A stretch of DNA of 64,000 bases from Flavobacteriales bacterium (GTDB lineage: Bacteria > Bacteroidota > Bacteroidia > Flavobacteriales_F > PHOS-HE28), in contig JADJXH010000003.1 of assembly GCA_016715895.1 (NCBI GenBank), positions 620,001 through 684,000 of the forward strand, read 5' to 3'. A program made the position numbers and the translations under genes. Shown here one piece after another: positions 33,531 to 41,820 of the stretch. The notes under the pieces are model-generated. The model was not told the origin of the DNA and searched no databases. It saw only the letters and a list, made by a program, of their open reading frames with translations. How positions within the stretch are numbered: the stretch's first letter is position 1; every line of letters starts with the position of its first letter.

Positions 33531-34993
33531 GGATCCCACAGGCCTTTGTGTCGGCTTGCATTGCGCTGTTCTGTAGCGCGCAGCAGCCGTTCGACCTGGA
33601 CACCTCGTTCCGCACCCCGATCATTCAACGCAATGTCAACTCCATCCTGCCCCAACAGGACGGTAAGCTGGTCCTTTCAGGCCGTATGCTCTTCCCGGGT
33701 GCATTGAACGAGCACCTCCTTGTCCGTATCGATCAAGATGGTCTTCTGGACCCCACCTTTTACGCCAGCAGTTTGGGAGGTGGCAAACTGACCTCCTGGA
33801 GCGGACAGTTCTATGTGGCGGCCAACAGTACGGTCCGCCGGATCCTACCTGATGGTCATCAGGACCCCTCCTTCATCGGAATGAACACGGGACCTTATTT
33901 CACTTCCGGCCAAGGCGGCGACTACCACGTGTACCCCGACGGCCGGGTGCTGATGACCGGGGTGCATGTGCTCAGCGACAGCATCCGCGGCTTCGAGGGC
34001 TTCTACAGCCTGGTGTGGTTCTCCAACACCGGATACCTGGATACCACGGCCATCCACCGCAAGTGCGACAATACGATCGACCTGATCCATCCGTTGCCCA
34101 ACGGTGAATTCCTGCTGAGCGGCTGGCTCAACACCTACGAGGGCCAGCCCGTCGGTCGCATTTTTCGCGTACATCCCGATGGAGCCTTGGACAGTTCTTT
34201 CCACACGAGCATCTACTGGGGCATGGCCACCGATCTGCTTGTGCAACCGGATAACAAGATCGTCGCGACAGGCCGATTTCTCATGAACGGCGACCCGGAT
34301 ACGCTGCATTTGATCCGGTTGTTCCCCGATGGCGCCTTGGACTCCACTTTCAACAACCACCTTCGTTCAAGCTATCATCAATTCGGAGGCTTCTTCTCTT
34401 GGAGCGGGATCACATCCGTATCGCCCCTTGGTCACATCGTGTACGGCGCATTCACCAGCATTGACGAACAACCGCGTAGGGGTATCGCCTTGGTGGATAC
34501 CTCCGGGGTTCTGTTGAATACATACTTCTCAGGGACAGGTTGCGGCGTGTACGAGTACATGGGCTTCCCGTACAGCTCGGTGGAGTCCCTGATACCGGAT
34601 CCGGTCGGCGGTGGTTATTACATCTGCGGTGCTTATACAGGCTACGACGACGGCACGGTGGACGACACCACACAGCGCTTCGTGAGCCGGTTGTACGGGT
34701 TGGATGTGGGGGTGCGGGAGGAGCCGGTCAAGGAGCCTGGTGCTTCGCTGCTGATCCATCCCAACCCGGCCAGCACATGGGTTGCTGTTAGTTATGGTCT
34801 GGATCCGCAACCTGCGAACGCGTCCATCTCGATCCGTGATCTGATGGGCCGGGAAGTGCATCGAGCCCCGATCAGCGCAGCGACTGGCCAACTCCTTTGG
34901 GACACCCGACAGGTCCCGGCCGGTAGCTACGCCGTGGTGCTGCTGGGCGCAGCCAACGGACCTGTCACGCAACAGCTCATTGTGCAGCCATGA
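33527..34993 (+). CDS. T9SS-sorted delta-60-repeat surface protein, copy 1
   Basis: 488 residues. Signal peptide (about 1-18, cleavage near CSAQ), then seven or eight beta-propeller repeats of the delta-60 type (for example LVQPDNKIVATGRF, IRLFPDGALDSTFNNHL, RVHPDGALDSSFHT). The type A T9SS sorting domain (about 410-488) starts with LIHPNPASTWVAV. Exported and surface-attached; ligand unknown. It is followed by a close paralogue whose ATG overlaps its stop. A 134-base segment at 33908-34041 is identical to the paralogue while flanking parts differ. The pair sits between recN and fabI and has lower GC than either. Confidence 0.85.
   Translation: MRIPQAFVSACIALFCSAQQPFDLDTSFRTPIIQRNVNSILPQQDGKLVLSGRMLFPGALNEHLLVRIDQDGLLDPTFYASSLGGGKLTSWSGQFYVAANSTVRRILPDGHQDPSFIGMNTGPYFTSGQGGDYHVYPDGRVLMTGVHVLSDSIRGFEGFYSLVWFSNTGYLDTTAIHRKCDNTIDLIHPLPNGEFLLSGWLNTYEGQPVGRIFRVHPDGALDSSFHTSIYWGMATDLLVQPDNKIVATGRFLMNGDPDTLHLIRLFPDGALDSTFNNHLRSSYHQFGGFFSWSGITSVSPLGHIVYGAFTSIDEQPRRGIALVDTSGVLLNTYFSGTGCGVYEYMGFPYSSVESLIPDPVGGGYYICGAYTGYDDGTVDDTTQRFVSRLYGLDVGVREEPVKEPGASLLIHPNPASTWVAVSYGLDPQPANASISIRDLMGREVHRAPISAATGQLLWDTRQVPAGSYAVVLLGAANGPVTQQLIVQP
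33908..34041 (+). repeat. 134-bp perfect direct repeat, copy 1
   Basis: Identical, base for base, to 35389-35522 in the paralogue. The genes differ clearly on both sides, which suggests gene conversion or strong local constraint. Confidence 0.9.
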
Positions 34994-35025
34994 AGTACAG
35001 CCGCATTTTGCGGCTGTACTTCATG
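34989..35025. terminator. 17-bp perfect hairpin over the stop and start codons of the tandem pair
   Basis: Arms 34989-35005 and 35009-35025 are exact reverse complements with a 3-base TTT loop. The hairpin contains the stop codon of copy 1 (34991-34993) and the ATG of copy 2 (34990-34992). It also encodes the first residues of the copy 2 signal peptide. In mRNA it could end transcription or hide the start codon of copy 2. No U-tract follows, so attenuation of translation is as likely as termination. Confidence 0.75.
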
Positions 35026-36453
35026 CTGATGGCCACTTCGACCATCCTTGGAGCACAGGCGCAACAACCCTTCGATCTTGATAGCACGTTCCGCACCTCG
35101 TTGGGATCGCGGAATGTCAATTCCATGGCCATCATGCCAGATGGAAGACTATTGATATCTGGTCGCCTGAAGTTCAATGGGGTGGTCGATGAATGGCCCT
35201 TAGCCCGATTGTTGTCGAATGGTTCCCTTGATCCAAGTTGGAACTTTGGTGCACCCGGTGGCAGCAAGATCACACCCTGGTCGTCGGGCTACTATGTTGG
35301 TACGACCTCTCTCGTTCGCAGATTGGATGCGGCTGGTCAGCTCGACCCCAGCTTCATACTGATGACGAACAGCCCCTATTTCAGTCCTGGCCAAGGCGGC
35401 GACTACCACGTGTACCCCGACGGCCGGGTGCTGATGACCGGGGTGCATGTGCTCAGCGACAGCATCCGCGGCTTCGAGGGCTTCTACAGCCTGGTGTGGT
35501 TCTCCAACACCGGATACCTGGACACCACGGCCACGCACCGCAAATGCGATGGCAGCATCGACTTCATCCATCCCCTGCCCGATGGCAAGTTCCTGCTCAG
35601 CGGCATCTTTACCACTTACGAAGGCCAGCCTGCCGGTCGCATTTTTCGCGTCCATCCCGATGGCGGCTTGGACACAAGTTTCAGTACCACCATTTTTTGG
35701 GGTCAAGCGTATGGATGTCACCTACTGGATGATGGCCGGATCTTGGCTGCAGGTCGATTTCAGATCAGCGGAGATCCCGATACGCTCCATTTGATCCGGT
35801 TGATGCCCAACGGCACCCTCGATCCCACCTTCAACAATCACCTCTCCTTCGAGATCGACACCCTCGACGGAGTGAGCGCCACGGTAACGGCGGTGCACCC
35901 CTTGGGCGATGGGCGAATAGCGCTGCTCGGCGGTTTCGATCGCGTGGGTGGCTTGGTCCGGCGGGGCTTCGTGCTCACCGATACTACGGGGCAGCTCCTG
36001 TCCACTGCGCTCGGAGGCAACGGTGGTGGCCCCTACACGTACATGAACTTCACCTACGGGAGCATTCGCGATATGGTGCCTGCACCGGATGGGGGCTACT
36101 ACATCCACGGCTCGTTCGTAGGCTACGACGACGGCACGGTCAACGATACCACACAGCGCTTCGTGAGCCGGTTGTACGGCTTGGATGTGGGGGTGCGGGA
36201 GGTGGAGCAGCCGCTGGCGGTACAGGTGGTGCCCAACCCCAGCACCGGTCCGGTGCGGGTGGAGCTGCCGGAGGCGATCGGTCCGGCCACGTTGCAGGTG
36301 GTGGATGCGCAGGGCCGGGTGGTGCGGGTGCAGCGGGTTGCCAGTGGCCCCGCCGTGCTGGACCTCACCGGCCAGGCCGCCGGGGTCTATGCCGTACGGG
36401 TGCGCAATGAGGCCGGCCGCAGCGGACATGCGCGGATCGTGCTGCACCCGTGA
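34990..36453 (+). CDS. T9SS-sorted delta-60-repeat surface protein, copy 2
   Basis: 487 residues, a paralogue of the preceding gene: a signal peptide (MKYSRILRLYFM..., cleavage near GAQA), delta-60 propeller repeats (LMPNGTLDPTFNNHL, RVHPDGGLDTSFST) and a sorting domain from about 410 (VQVVPNPSTGPVRVELP). The sorting domain is GC-rich and differs from that of copy 1, so the tails have separate histories. If the ATG at 34990 is blocked by the hairpin, one at 35023 in the same frame would leave a shorter signal peptide. Confidence 0.85.
   Translation: MKYSRILRLYFMLMATSTILGAQAQQPFDLDSTFRTSLGSRNVNSMAIMPDGRLLISGRLKFNGVVDEWPLARLLSNGSLDPSWNFGAPGGSKITPWSSGYYVGTTSLVRRLDAAGQLDPSFILMTNSPYFSPGQGGDYHVYPDGRVLMTGVHVLSDSIRGFEGFYSLVWFSNTGYLDTTATHRKCDGSIDFIHPLPDGKFLLSGIFTTYEGQPAGRIFRVHPDGGLDTSFSTTIFWGQAYGCHLLDDGRILAAGRFQISGDPDTLHLIRLMPNGTLDPTFNNHLSFEIDTLDGVSATVTAVHPLGDGRIALLGGFDRVGGLVRRGFVLTDTTGQLLSTALGGNGGGPYTYMNFTYGSIRDMVPAPDGGYYIHGSFVGYDDGTVNDTTQRFVSRLYGLDVGVREVEQPLAVQVVPNPSTGPVRVELPEAIGPATLQVVDAQGRVVRVQRVASGPAVLDLTGQAAGVYAVRVRNEAGRSGHARIVLHP
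35389..35522 (+). repeat. 134-bp perfect direct repeat, copy 2
   Basis: Identical to 33908-34041. A second, less perfect shared tract lies near the 3' ends (34640-34720 against 36120-36201). Confidence 0.9.
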
Positions 36454-36559
36454 GGTCGATGAAGGACATGGTCATGACCGTGTTCCCCCAAGTGTACAAG
36501 GAGAACGCGCTGGTGAGTGATGCGTAGCTCGGCCGCCGCCGACCCATCACTGAGCCCCC

Positions 36560-38212
36560 TCACCTCCCCTTCAGCAGTTCCCGCGCGTTCTCCAGGGCGG
36601 CCTTAGTGGTCTTGCGGCCGCTGAGCATGCGGGCAAGCACCTCCACGCGTTCGTCGGCGAGCACGGGGCGGATGTGGGTGGTGACGGCCTCGGCCTCGTG
36701 GTCCTTGTGCACCAGCAGATGCACATCGGCCTTGCTGGCGATCTGGGGCAGGTGGGTGATGGCGATCACCTGGCGGCGGCGGGCCATGGCGGCCATCAGC
36801 TCGCCCACGCGGTCGGCCACCTCGCCGCTCACGCCCGTGTCGATCTCGTCGAAGACCAGGCAGTCCAGGCCGAGCCCTTCGGCGCTGCGCTCCAGCAGGG
36901 CCAGCATCACGCGGCCCAGTTCGCCGCCGCTGGCCACCTTCTCCAGCGGCTCGGGCGCGCGGTCCTTGTTGGCGCTGAAGCGGGCGTGCACGGCGTCCAT
37001 GCCGTCGGGGCCGGGATCCGTCAGGTGGTGCTCGAAGGCGAAGCGGGCGTGGGGCATGCCGAGCTTCTTCAGGGCGGCCACCACCTCCACGGCGAGCTGC
37101 GGCATGGCCTTGCGACGGGCGGCGCTGAGGCGTTCGGCGGTCTCCCGCACGTGCTGCCGCATGGCGGCCGCCTGGCGTTCCAGCGCGGCGATGCGCTCCC
37201 CCAGGGTGCCGATGCGGCCGTGGCGGTCGCGCAGGTCCTCGCGCACGGCGATCAGCTCTTCGGTGCCTTTCACCCGGTGCTTCACCTGCAGGCGCAGCAG
37301 CAGGTCCAGCCGTTCGCGCAGGCGCGTGGCGTGGGCGGGGTCCAGCACCACGGCGGTGGCCATGCGCTCGGCCTCGCCGGCGATGTCATCCAGTTCGATG
37401 CCCACGCTGTGCAGTCGGTCCACCAGGGTGGCCAGCCCCGCGTCGTGGCGGGCGGCCTTGGCCAGGTGCTGGCGAAGCGCGGCCAGGGCGGGCACCACGC
37501 CGCCCTCGCCGGAGAGCGCGCGTTCGGCGTGCTGCAGTGCACCGAGGAGCTCGCCCGCATGCTCGGCGCGGTCCAGTTCGGCCTCCAGGGCCTCCTGCTC
37601 GTCCACCTTCAGCTGCGCCTGGTCCAGTTCGTCCAGCTGAAAGGCCAGGTAGTCCAGCTCGGCGCGCGAGCGCTCCTCCTCGGCGCGGGCGCGGGCCAGC
37701 TCCTCCTCCACCGCTCGCCAGGCCCGGTGGTCGGCGCGGTAGGCGGTGACGGCCTTGGCGTGGCCGGCCACCTGGTCCACCAGACCGAGCTGGAAACGCG
37801 GGTCGTTGAGCAGCAGCGTGTGGTGCTGGCTGTGCACATGGATGAGGCGTTCGCCCAGCTCGCGCAGCTGTTCGAGCCGCACGGGCGTGTCGTTCACGAA
37901 GGCGCGGCTGCGGCCACCCGGCTCCAGCTGGCGGCGGATGATCAGCGGCGTCTCCACGGGCACACCGGCCTGCTGGCACCAGGCGGAGAGCCAGGCCGCG
38001 GCGCTGTCCACCTCCAGTTCGATCACGCAGCGCTGCCGGGGGTCCCGCGCCAGGCCGGCATCCGCGCGTTCGCCCATGGCCAGGCCCAGCGCACCGATCA
38101 GGATGCTCTTGCCGCTGCCCGTTTCACCCGTGATGATGGTGAGCCCCGGCGATAGCTCCAGCTCCAGCCGGTCGATCAGCAGGTAGTTGGTGATGCGCAG
38201 GCGGTGCAGCAT
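36560..38212 (-). CDS. recN: DNA repair protein RecN
   Basis: SMC-like ATPase for recombinational repair of double-strand breaks. 550 residues. Walker A GETGSGKSIL is near the N-terminus, followed by a long coiled-coil centre (about 160-370, Glu/Ala/Arg-rich). The C-terminal signature is SGGELGRVMLAL with Walker B LVFDEIDTGVSG. The ATG at 38212 gives the family start MLHRLRITNYLLID. Downstream of the DUF4835 gene in the conserved bamD-rpoZ-coaBC-DUF4835-recN order, but separated from it by a 156-base repeat-bearing gap. Confidence 0.95.
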   Translation of the reverse strand: MLHRLRITNYLLIDRLELELSPGLTIITGETGSGKSILIGALGLAMGERADAGLARDPRQRCVIELEVDSAAAWLSAWCQQAGVPVETPLIIRRQLEPGGRSRAFVNDTPVRLEQLRELGERLIHVHSQHHTLLLNDPRFQLGLVDQVAGHAKAVTAYRADHRAWRAVEEELARARAEEERSRAELDYLAFQLDELDQAQLKVDEQEALEAELDRAEHAGELLGALQHAERALSGEGGVVPALAALRQHLAKAARHDAGLATLVDRLHSVGIELDDIAGEAERMATAVVLDPAHATRLRERLDLLLRLQVKHRVKGTEELIAVREDLRDRHGRIGTLGERIAALERQAAAMRQHVRETAERLSAARRKAMPQLAVEVVAALKKLGMPHARFAFEHHLTDPGPDGMDAVHARFSANKDRAPEPLEKVASGGELGRVMLALLERSAEGLGLDCLVFDEIDTGVSGEVADRVGELMAAMARRRQVIAITHLPQIASKADVHLLVHKDHEAEAVTTHIRPVLADERVEVLARMLSGRKTTKAALENARELLKGR

Positions 38213-38240
38213 GACGGGAACTTCAGCGATCCGAGGCCGG

Positions 38241-38248
38241 CCAAGATA
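38241..38248 (-). promoter_or_regulatory. Possible -7 element (TATCTTGG) of recN
   Basis: TATCTTGG on the minus strand, 28 bases before the recN ATG. One mismatch to TAnnTTTG at a conserved position. Confidence 0.4.
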
Positions 38249-38272
38249 GCCGTGGCCACCAACCGGTCCATC

Positions 38273-38358
38273 GGCACATGCGCACATGGCCACATGGCCA
38301 CGACCTGTCCCGCCTCAGCGGGATGAACACATGGGCACATGCGCACATGGCCACATGG
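38273..38358. repeat. Two copies of a 25-bp CACATG repeat between recN and DUF4835
   Basis: Copies at 38273-38297 and 38334-38358 are identical and built of GCACATG, GCACATGG and CCACATGG units. Between them lies a 6-bp stem with loop CTCA (38308-38323). A diverged relative lies at 11428-11467. No coding potential. Confidence 0.8.
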
Positions 38359-38368
38359 AACGCCCGCT

Positions 38369-39277
38369 CTAACTCCCCTTCATCATGTTCTGGTACCGGC
38401 TGATGTTCCCGGGGTCCACGATCTGCAGGGTGGTGAAGAGCTTGGTCTTCTCCTGGGCGGGCACGGGCTTGAAGAGCTCCACGAGCTCGTTGCCCTTGGC
38501 GTTGAAGAACACCTGCAGGTTGTAGCTGGCGGGCTTGGCCTGGTGCACGGTGCGCAGGCTCTCGATGGAGGAGGCCACCACCTTGCGCGCGGCATCCATC
38601 TCGGTGCTCATGCGATCGAAGCCTTCGCGGTGGTAGTCGTAGAGGCACTGGCGGAAGGGCCGGAACACGGCCTGTTGCTGATTGTCCAGCAGCCAGTAGC
38701 GGTTCTTGGTGCCCTCGAAGGCCTTCCAGCCGGGTTCGGACACGTTCTGTGCGTTGTTCACGATCACCTGCGCCACGTTGTAGTACTCGCTGCCGCCCAT
38801 GGGGCTGAAGGTGTCGGCGTCCACCCCGAGGATGAAGTAGGCATAGAAGCCCAGGATGCTGGCCAGGTTGTTCGTGTACCGATCGGGGCTGAAGTCGATC
38901 TGGGTGTTCTCCAGGAAGTTGAAGGCCACGTCGTTGTCCAGCAGGTCGATCACCGGGCTGTTGTAGTCGGTGCCGTAGACCGGCCGGGCGTAGATCACCT
39001 GCAGGGTGCCTTGAAAGCGGTCCAGGCCCTCCTGCTGGTTGATGGTGAGCAGCATGTTCACCTCGATGCGCTCCTGCTGGGTGAAGTTGCGGTTGGTCCA
39101 GCGCCGCGTGTTCATCAGCTCGCGGATGGCGGTCTCCATGCTCTGCCAGATGCGCTTGGGCGTGCTCTGGATCTGCGGGGCGATGACGCTCACCGAGCAG
39201 TTGAACTCCTGGGCGGCGGAGGCCCGGGGCAGGAGCAGCAGCAAGGGCAGGAGCAGGAGGCAGGCGGTCCTTCGCAT
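38369..39277 (-). CDS. DUF4835 exported protein
   Basis: 302 residues with a signal peptide (cleavage near SAAQE). The mature protein opens EFNCSVSVIAPQIQ and contains IYARPVYGTDYNSPV and DADTFSPMGGSEYYNVAQ, all typical of DUF4835. The family almost always follows coaBC in Bacteroidota, as here (2 bases apart). Function unknown; possibly linked to cell-envelope biogenesis. Confidence 0.9.
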   Translation of the reverse strand: MRRTACLLLLPLLLLLPRASAAQEFNCSVSVIAPQIQSTPKRIWQSMETAIRELMNTRRWTNRNFTQQERIEVNMLLTINQQEGLDRFQGTLQVIYARPVYGTDYNSPVIDLLDNDVAFNFLENTQIDFSPDRYTNNLASILGFYAYFILGVDADTFSPMGGSEYYNVAQVIVNNAQNVSEPGWKAFEGTKNRYWLLDNQQQAVFRPFRQCLYDYHREGFDRMSTEMDAARKVVASSIESLRTVHQAKPASYNLQVFFNAKGNELVELFKPVPAQEKTKLFTTLQIVDPGNISRYQNMMKGS

Positions 39278-39279
39278 GG

Positions 39280-40485
39280 TCAGAGGAGGGCTTCGAGGCG
39301 GTCGAACAAGGCGCGGGCCACGTCGGACTTGCTCATCAACGGCAGGGCTTCCGGATCGGTATCCGGGGCGATGAAGGTAACGCGGTTGGTGGGGTGGCCG
39401 AAACCGGCGCCGGCATCCTCCAGGGTGTTCATCACCACCAGATCGAGGCCCTTGCGCTGGAGCTTGCCGCGGGCGTGCTCCACCCCATCGTTGGTCTCCA
39501 GGGCGAAGCCGACGATGAGCTGCCCGGGCCTGCGGTGCGCACCGATCCAGGCCAGGATGTCCTCGGTGGGCTCGAGCGCGAGCGTGTCCAGCGGCTCGCC
39601 CTTCTTCACCTTGCGGGCTGCGGGGGCGGCCGGGCGGAAGTCGGCCACGGCGGCGCTCATCACCACCACATCGGCCTGCGCGGCGATGGCCTTGCAGGCC
39701 TCGGCCATCTCGGCGGCGGTGCCCACATCGGTGCGGGTGATGCCGGCCGCGGTGGTGGTGAGCTGCACGGGTCCGGTCACCAGGCGCACCCGGGCCCCAC
39801 GGCGCGCGGCCTCCTCGGCGATGGCGAAGCCCATGCGGCCGCTGCTGCGGTTGCCGATGTAGCGCACCGGGTCGATGGGCTCCTGGGTGGGCCCGGCGGT
39901 GACGAGCACGGTGCGTCCGGCCCAGGGCGACACGCCGATCAGGGCCTCCTGCAGGGCCTGCACCAGCTCATCCGGCTCGGTCATGCGCCCCTCGCCCACC
40001 AGCCCGCTGGCCAGTTCGCCGTGCTCCGGACCGATGGCGCGCACGCCGCGTTCCTTCAGCAGGGCCAGGTTGTGGGCGGTGGCCGGGTCGCGCCACATCT
40101 CCAGGTCCATGGCGGGGGCCACGAACACCGGGCAGGTGGCGCTCAGGAAACAGGCCAGCAGCAGGTTGTCGCACTGCCCGTGGGCCATTTTGGCCAGGGT
40201 GTTGGCGCTGGCGGGGGCCACCAGCAGGGCGTCGGCCCAGCGGGCCAGGTGCACGTGGTCGTTCCAGCGGCCGCTGCCATCGCGCACGAACAGGTCGGTG
40301 AGCACCGGCCGGCCGCTGAGGGTGCTGAGCGTGAGCGGGGTCACGAAGTCGTGCGCCGCAGGCGTCATCACCACCTGCACCTCGGCGCCGGCCTTCACCA
40401 TGGCGCGGACGAGCAGGGCGGATTTGTAGGCGGCGATGCCACCGGTGACGCCCAGCAGGATGCGACGGGGCAGCGCGGCGGACAT
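39280..40485 (-). CDS. coaBC: Bifunctional phosphopantothenoylcysteine decarboxylase/synthase
   Basis: Two consecutive steps of coenzyme A synthesis: ligation of cysteine to phosphopantothenate and decarboxylation of the product. 401 residues. The flavoprotein CoaC domain (about 1-190) has GVTGGIAAYK, the active-site His region DHVHLARWADALLVAPASANTLAK and PAMDLEMW. The CoaB domain (about 195-401) has TAGPTQEPIDPVRYIGNRSSGRMG. In the flap segment that in E. coli carries a catalytic Cys, this protein reads GELASGLVGEGRM, with Ser instead. I believe this is common in Bacteroidota but cannot check. Confidence 0.93.
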   Translation of the reverse strand: MSAALPRRILLGVTGGIAAYKSALLVRAMVKAGAEVQVVMTPAAHDFVTPLTLSTLSGRPVLTDLFVRDGSGRWNDHVHLARWADALLVAPASANTLAKMAHGQCDNLLLACFLSATCPVFVAPAMDLEMWRDPATAHNLALLKERGVRAIGPEHGELASGLVGEGRMTEPDELVQALQEALIGVSPWAGRTVLVTAGPTQEPIDPVRYIGNRSSGRMGFAIAEEAARRGARVRLVTGPVQLTTTAAGITRTDVGTAAEMAEACKAIAAQADVVVMSAAVADFRPAAPAARKVKKGEPLDTLALEPTEDILAWIGAHRRPGQLIVGFALETNDGVEHARGKLQRKGLDLVVMNTLEDAGAGFGHPTNRVTFIAPDTDPEALPLMSKSDVARALFDRLEALL

Positions 40486-40509
40486 GGCGGGCCGGCGGGG
40501 CCGGACGGC

Positions 40510-40857
40510 TTAGGCGTTGGCGGGTGCCGGCGCCACATCACCATCCTCGGGACGGCGGATGTGAAGGCGGCCTTCGACCAGTTCCTGCACGGCGATGGCC
40601 GAGGGCTTCGGCATCTTCTCGTAGTGCTTGCTCACCTCGATCTGCTCGCGGTTCTCATACACCTCCTCGAGGTTCTCGCCGTTGCTGGCGAACTCCTCCA
40701 GCTTGGCGCCCAGCTCCTCCTTGATGCCGAGGGCCACCTGGTTGGCACGCTTGCCCAGGATCACCACCGTCTGGTAGACATTGCCGATCTCCTTGTCGAG
40801 CTGGTCCATGTCGCGGGTCACGGTGGTCTTGGCGGCGTTCTGGTGCTTGGGGGTCAT
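40510..40857 (-). CDS. rpoZ: RNA polymerase omega subunit, Bacteroidota type
   Basis: 115 residues. The N-terminal half matches RpoZ of this phylum (IGNVYQTVVILGKRANQVALGIKEEL), which promotes polymerase assembly. The C-terminal part (EKMPKPSAIAVQELVEGRLHIRRPED) is also conserved in the group. Its ATG overlaps the bamD stop codon (ATGA). Confidence 0.88.
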   Translation of the reverse strand: MTPKHQNAAKTTVTRDMDQLDKEIGNVYQTVVILGKRANQVALGIKEELGAKLEEFASNGENLEEVYENREQIEVSKHYEKMPKPSAIAVQELVEGRLHIRRPEDGDVAPAPANA

Positions 40858-41684
40858 GGGGTCGGTGCGGATTGCGGAGGAACGTTCAGCTTCGAGCGGC
40901 AGGTGTCGGCCATCCGTTTCACCAGGGCGGTGCGGCTGGCCTCGGGAAAAGCGTCCGCGAAGGTATCACAACTCTTGATCGCTGCGCGCAACCGCTCCTC
41001 CCGCTTGCTCTCGATGCTGTTCTCGGCCAGGAGCACGGCGCTCTCGGCCGCCAGGTAAAGGGCCTCCTCGCGGAAGCGGCTGTTGGGCCACGCGCGCAGG
41101 AACTGTTCGGCGACCACCCCGGCGGCCTGGTAGTTGCGCAGCTTGTGGTACTGCTTCAGGCCCTCGAAGTCCTTCACCTCCAGCTTGTTCCTCAGCACAT
41201 CGATCAGCGTGTTGCAGCTGTCCTTCAAGCCCGATGCGGGATAGCGGATCAGGAACAGCTGCAGCGCATCGATCGCCGAGCGGGTATCGGTCTGGTCCAG
41301 CTCGTAGCTGGGCGAGTTCTTGTAGTAGCAGTAGGCCGTCAGGAAGGCGCACTCCTCCGCGTATTGGCTGGTGGGGAACGTGCGGGTGAAGTTGTTCAGG
41401 TAATAGCCGGACATGGTGTAGTCCTTCAGCCCGAAGTAGCTCTTGGCGTGCAGATAGTTCACGCGCTCGCTCATGGACGAGCCGCGCGTGAGCGACACCA
41501 GTTCCTCCAGCAGCGGGAGCGCCTTCTCGAACTGTCCCTTGTCGTGGAACTCCTGCGCGGTGCGCAGCTTCAGGTCCAGGTCGGTGCTCTTGAGGGCCTT
41601 GTTGAACTTGCCACAGCCCGCCAGCACGGCCACCACCGCCAGGGCGGCGCACAGGGGGGTGAGAACGGACCGTGGGCTGGACAA
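40854..41684 (-). CDS. bamD: Outer-membrane assembly factor BamD (lipoprotein)
   Basis: Lipoprotein partner of BamA in insertion of outer-membrane barrels. 276 residues: lipobox VLAGC, then about five TPR motifs (FHDKGQFEKALPLLEELV, YLHAKSYFGLKDYTMSGYYL, AYCYYKNSPSYELDQTDTRS). There is no ATG between the promoter at 41703-41710 and the signal peptide. A TTG at 41684 (MSSPRSVLTPLCAALAVV) gives a good signal sequence, so I choose it; upstream frames would start before the promoter. First gene of the rpoZ-coaBC-DUF4835 run. Confidence 0.88.
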   Translation of the reverse strand: MSSPRSVLTPLCAALAVVAVLAGCGKFNKALKSTDLDLKLRTAQEFHDKGQFEKALPLLEELVSLTRGSSMSERVNYLHAKSYFGLKDYTMSGYYLNNFTRTFPTSQYAEECAFLTAYCYYKNSPSYELDQTDTRSAIDALQLFLIRYPASGLKDSCNTLIDVLRNKLEVKDFEGLKQYHKLRNYQAAGVVAEQFLRAWPNSRFREEALYLAAESAVLLAENSIESKREERLRAAIKSCDTFADAFPEASRTALVKRMADTCRSKLNVPPQSAPTP

Positions 41685-41702
41685 AGCGTACGGAAAAGGC
41701 GG

Positions 41703-41710
41703 CAAAGATA
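41703..41710 (-). promoter_or_regulatory. -7 element (TATCTTTG) of bamD
   Basis: An exact TAnnTTTG match on the minus strand, 18 bases before the TTG start of bamD. It fixes the start downstream of longer open frames. Confidence 0.65.
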
Positions 41711-41789
41711 GTCGGCCGCGCACCGGCCTGGCCCGAACCCCTTCCGCCCACGCCCGGCGGGGCATCCCCAGGCATGCAGGGGGCATTGA

Positions 41790-41797
41790 TACTTTTG
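41790..41797 (+). promoter_or_regulatory. -7 element (TACTTTTG)
   Basis: An exact TAnnTTTG match 23 bases before the ATG of the serine-palmitoyltransferase-like gene. Divergent from the bamD promoter. Confidence 0.6.
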
Positions 41798-41820
41798 GCC
41801 CGGCGAACAGCCGCCCACCC

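Noticed and set aside
38273..38358. CACATG repeats as a CRISPR array
   Set aside because: Only two full copies, no regular unique spacers, and no cas genes in the window.
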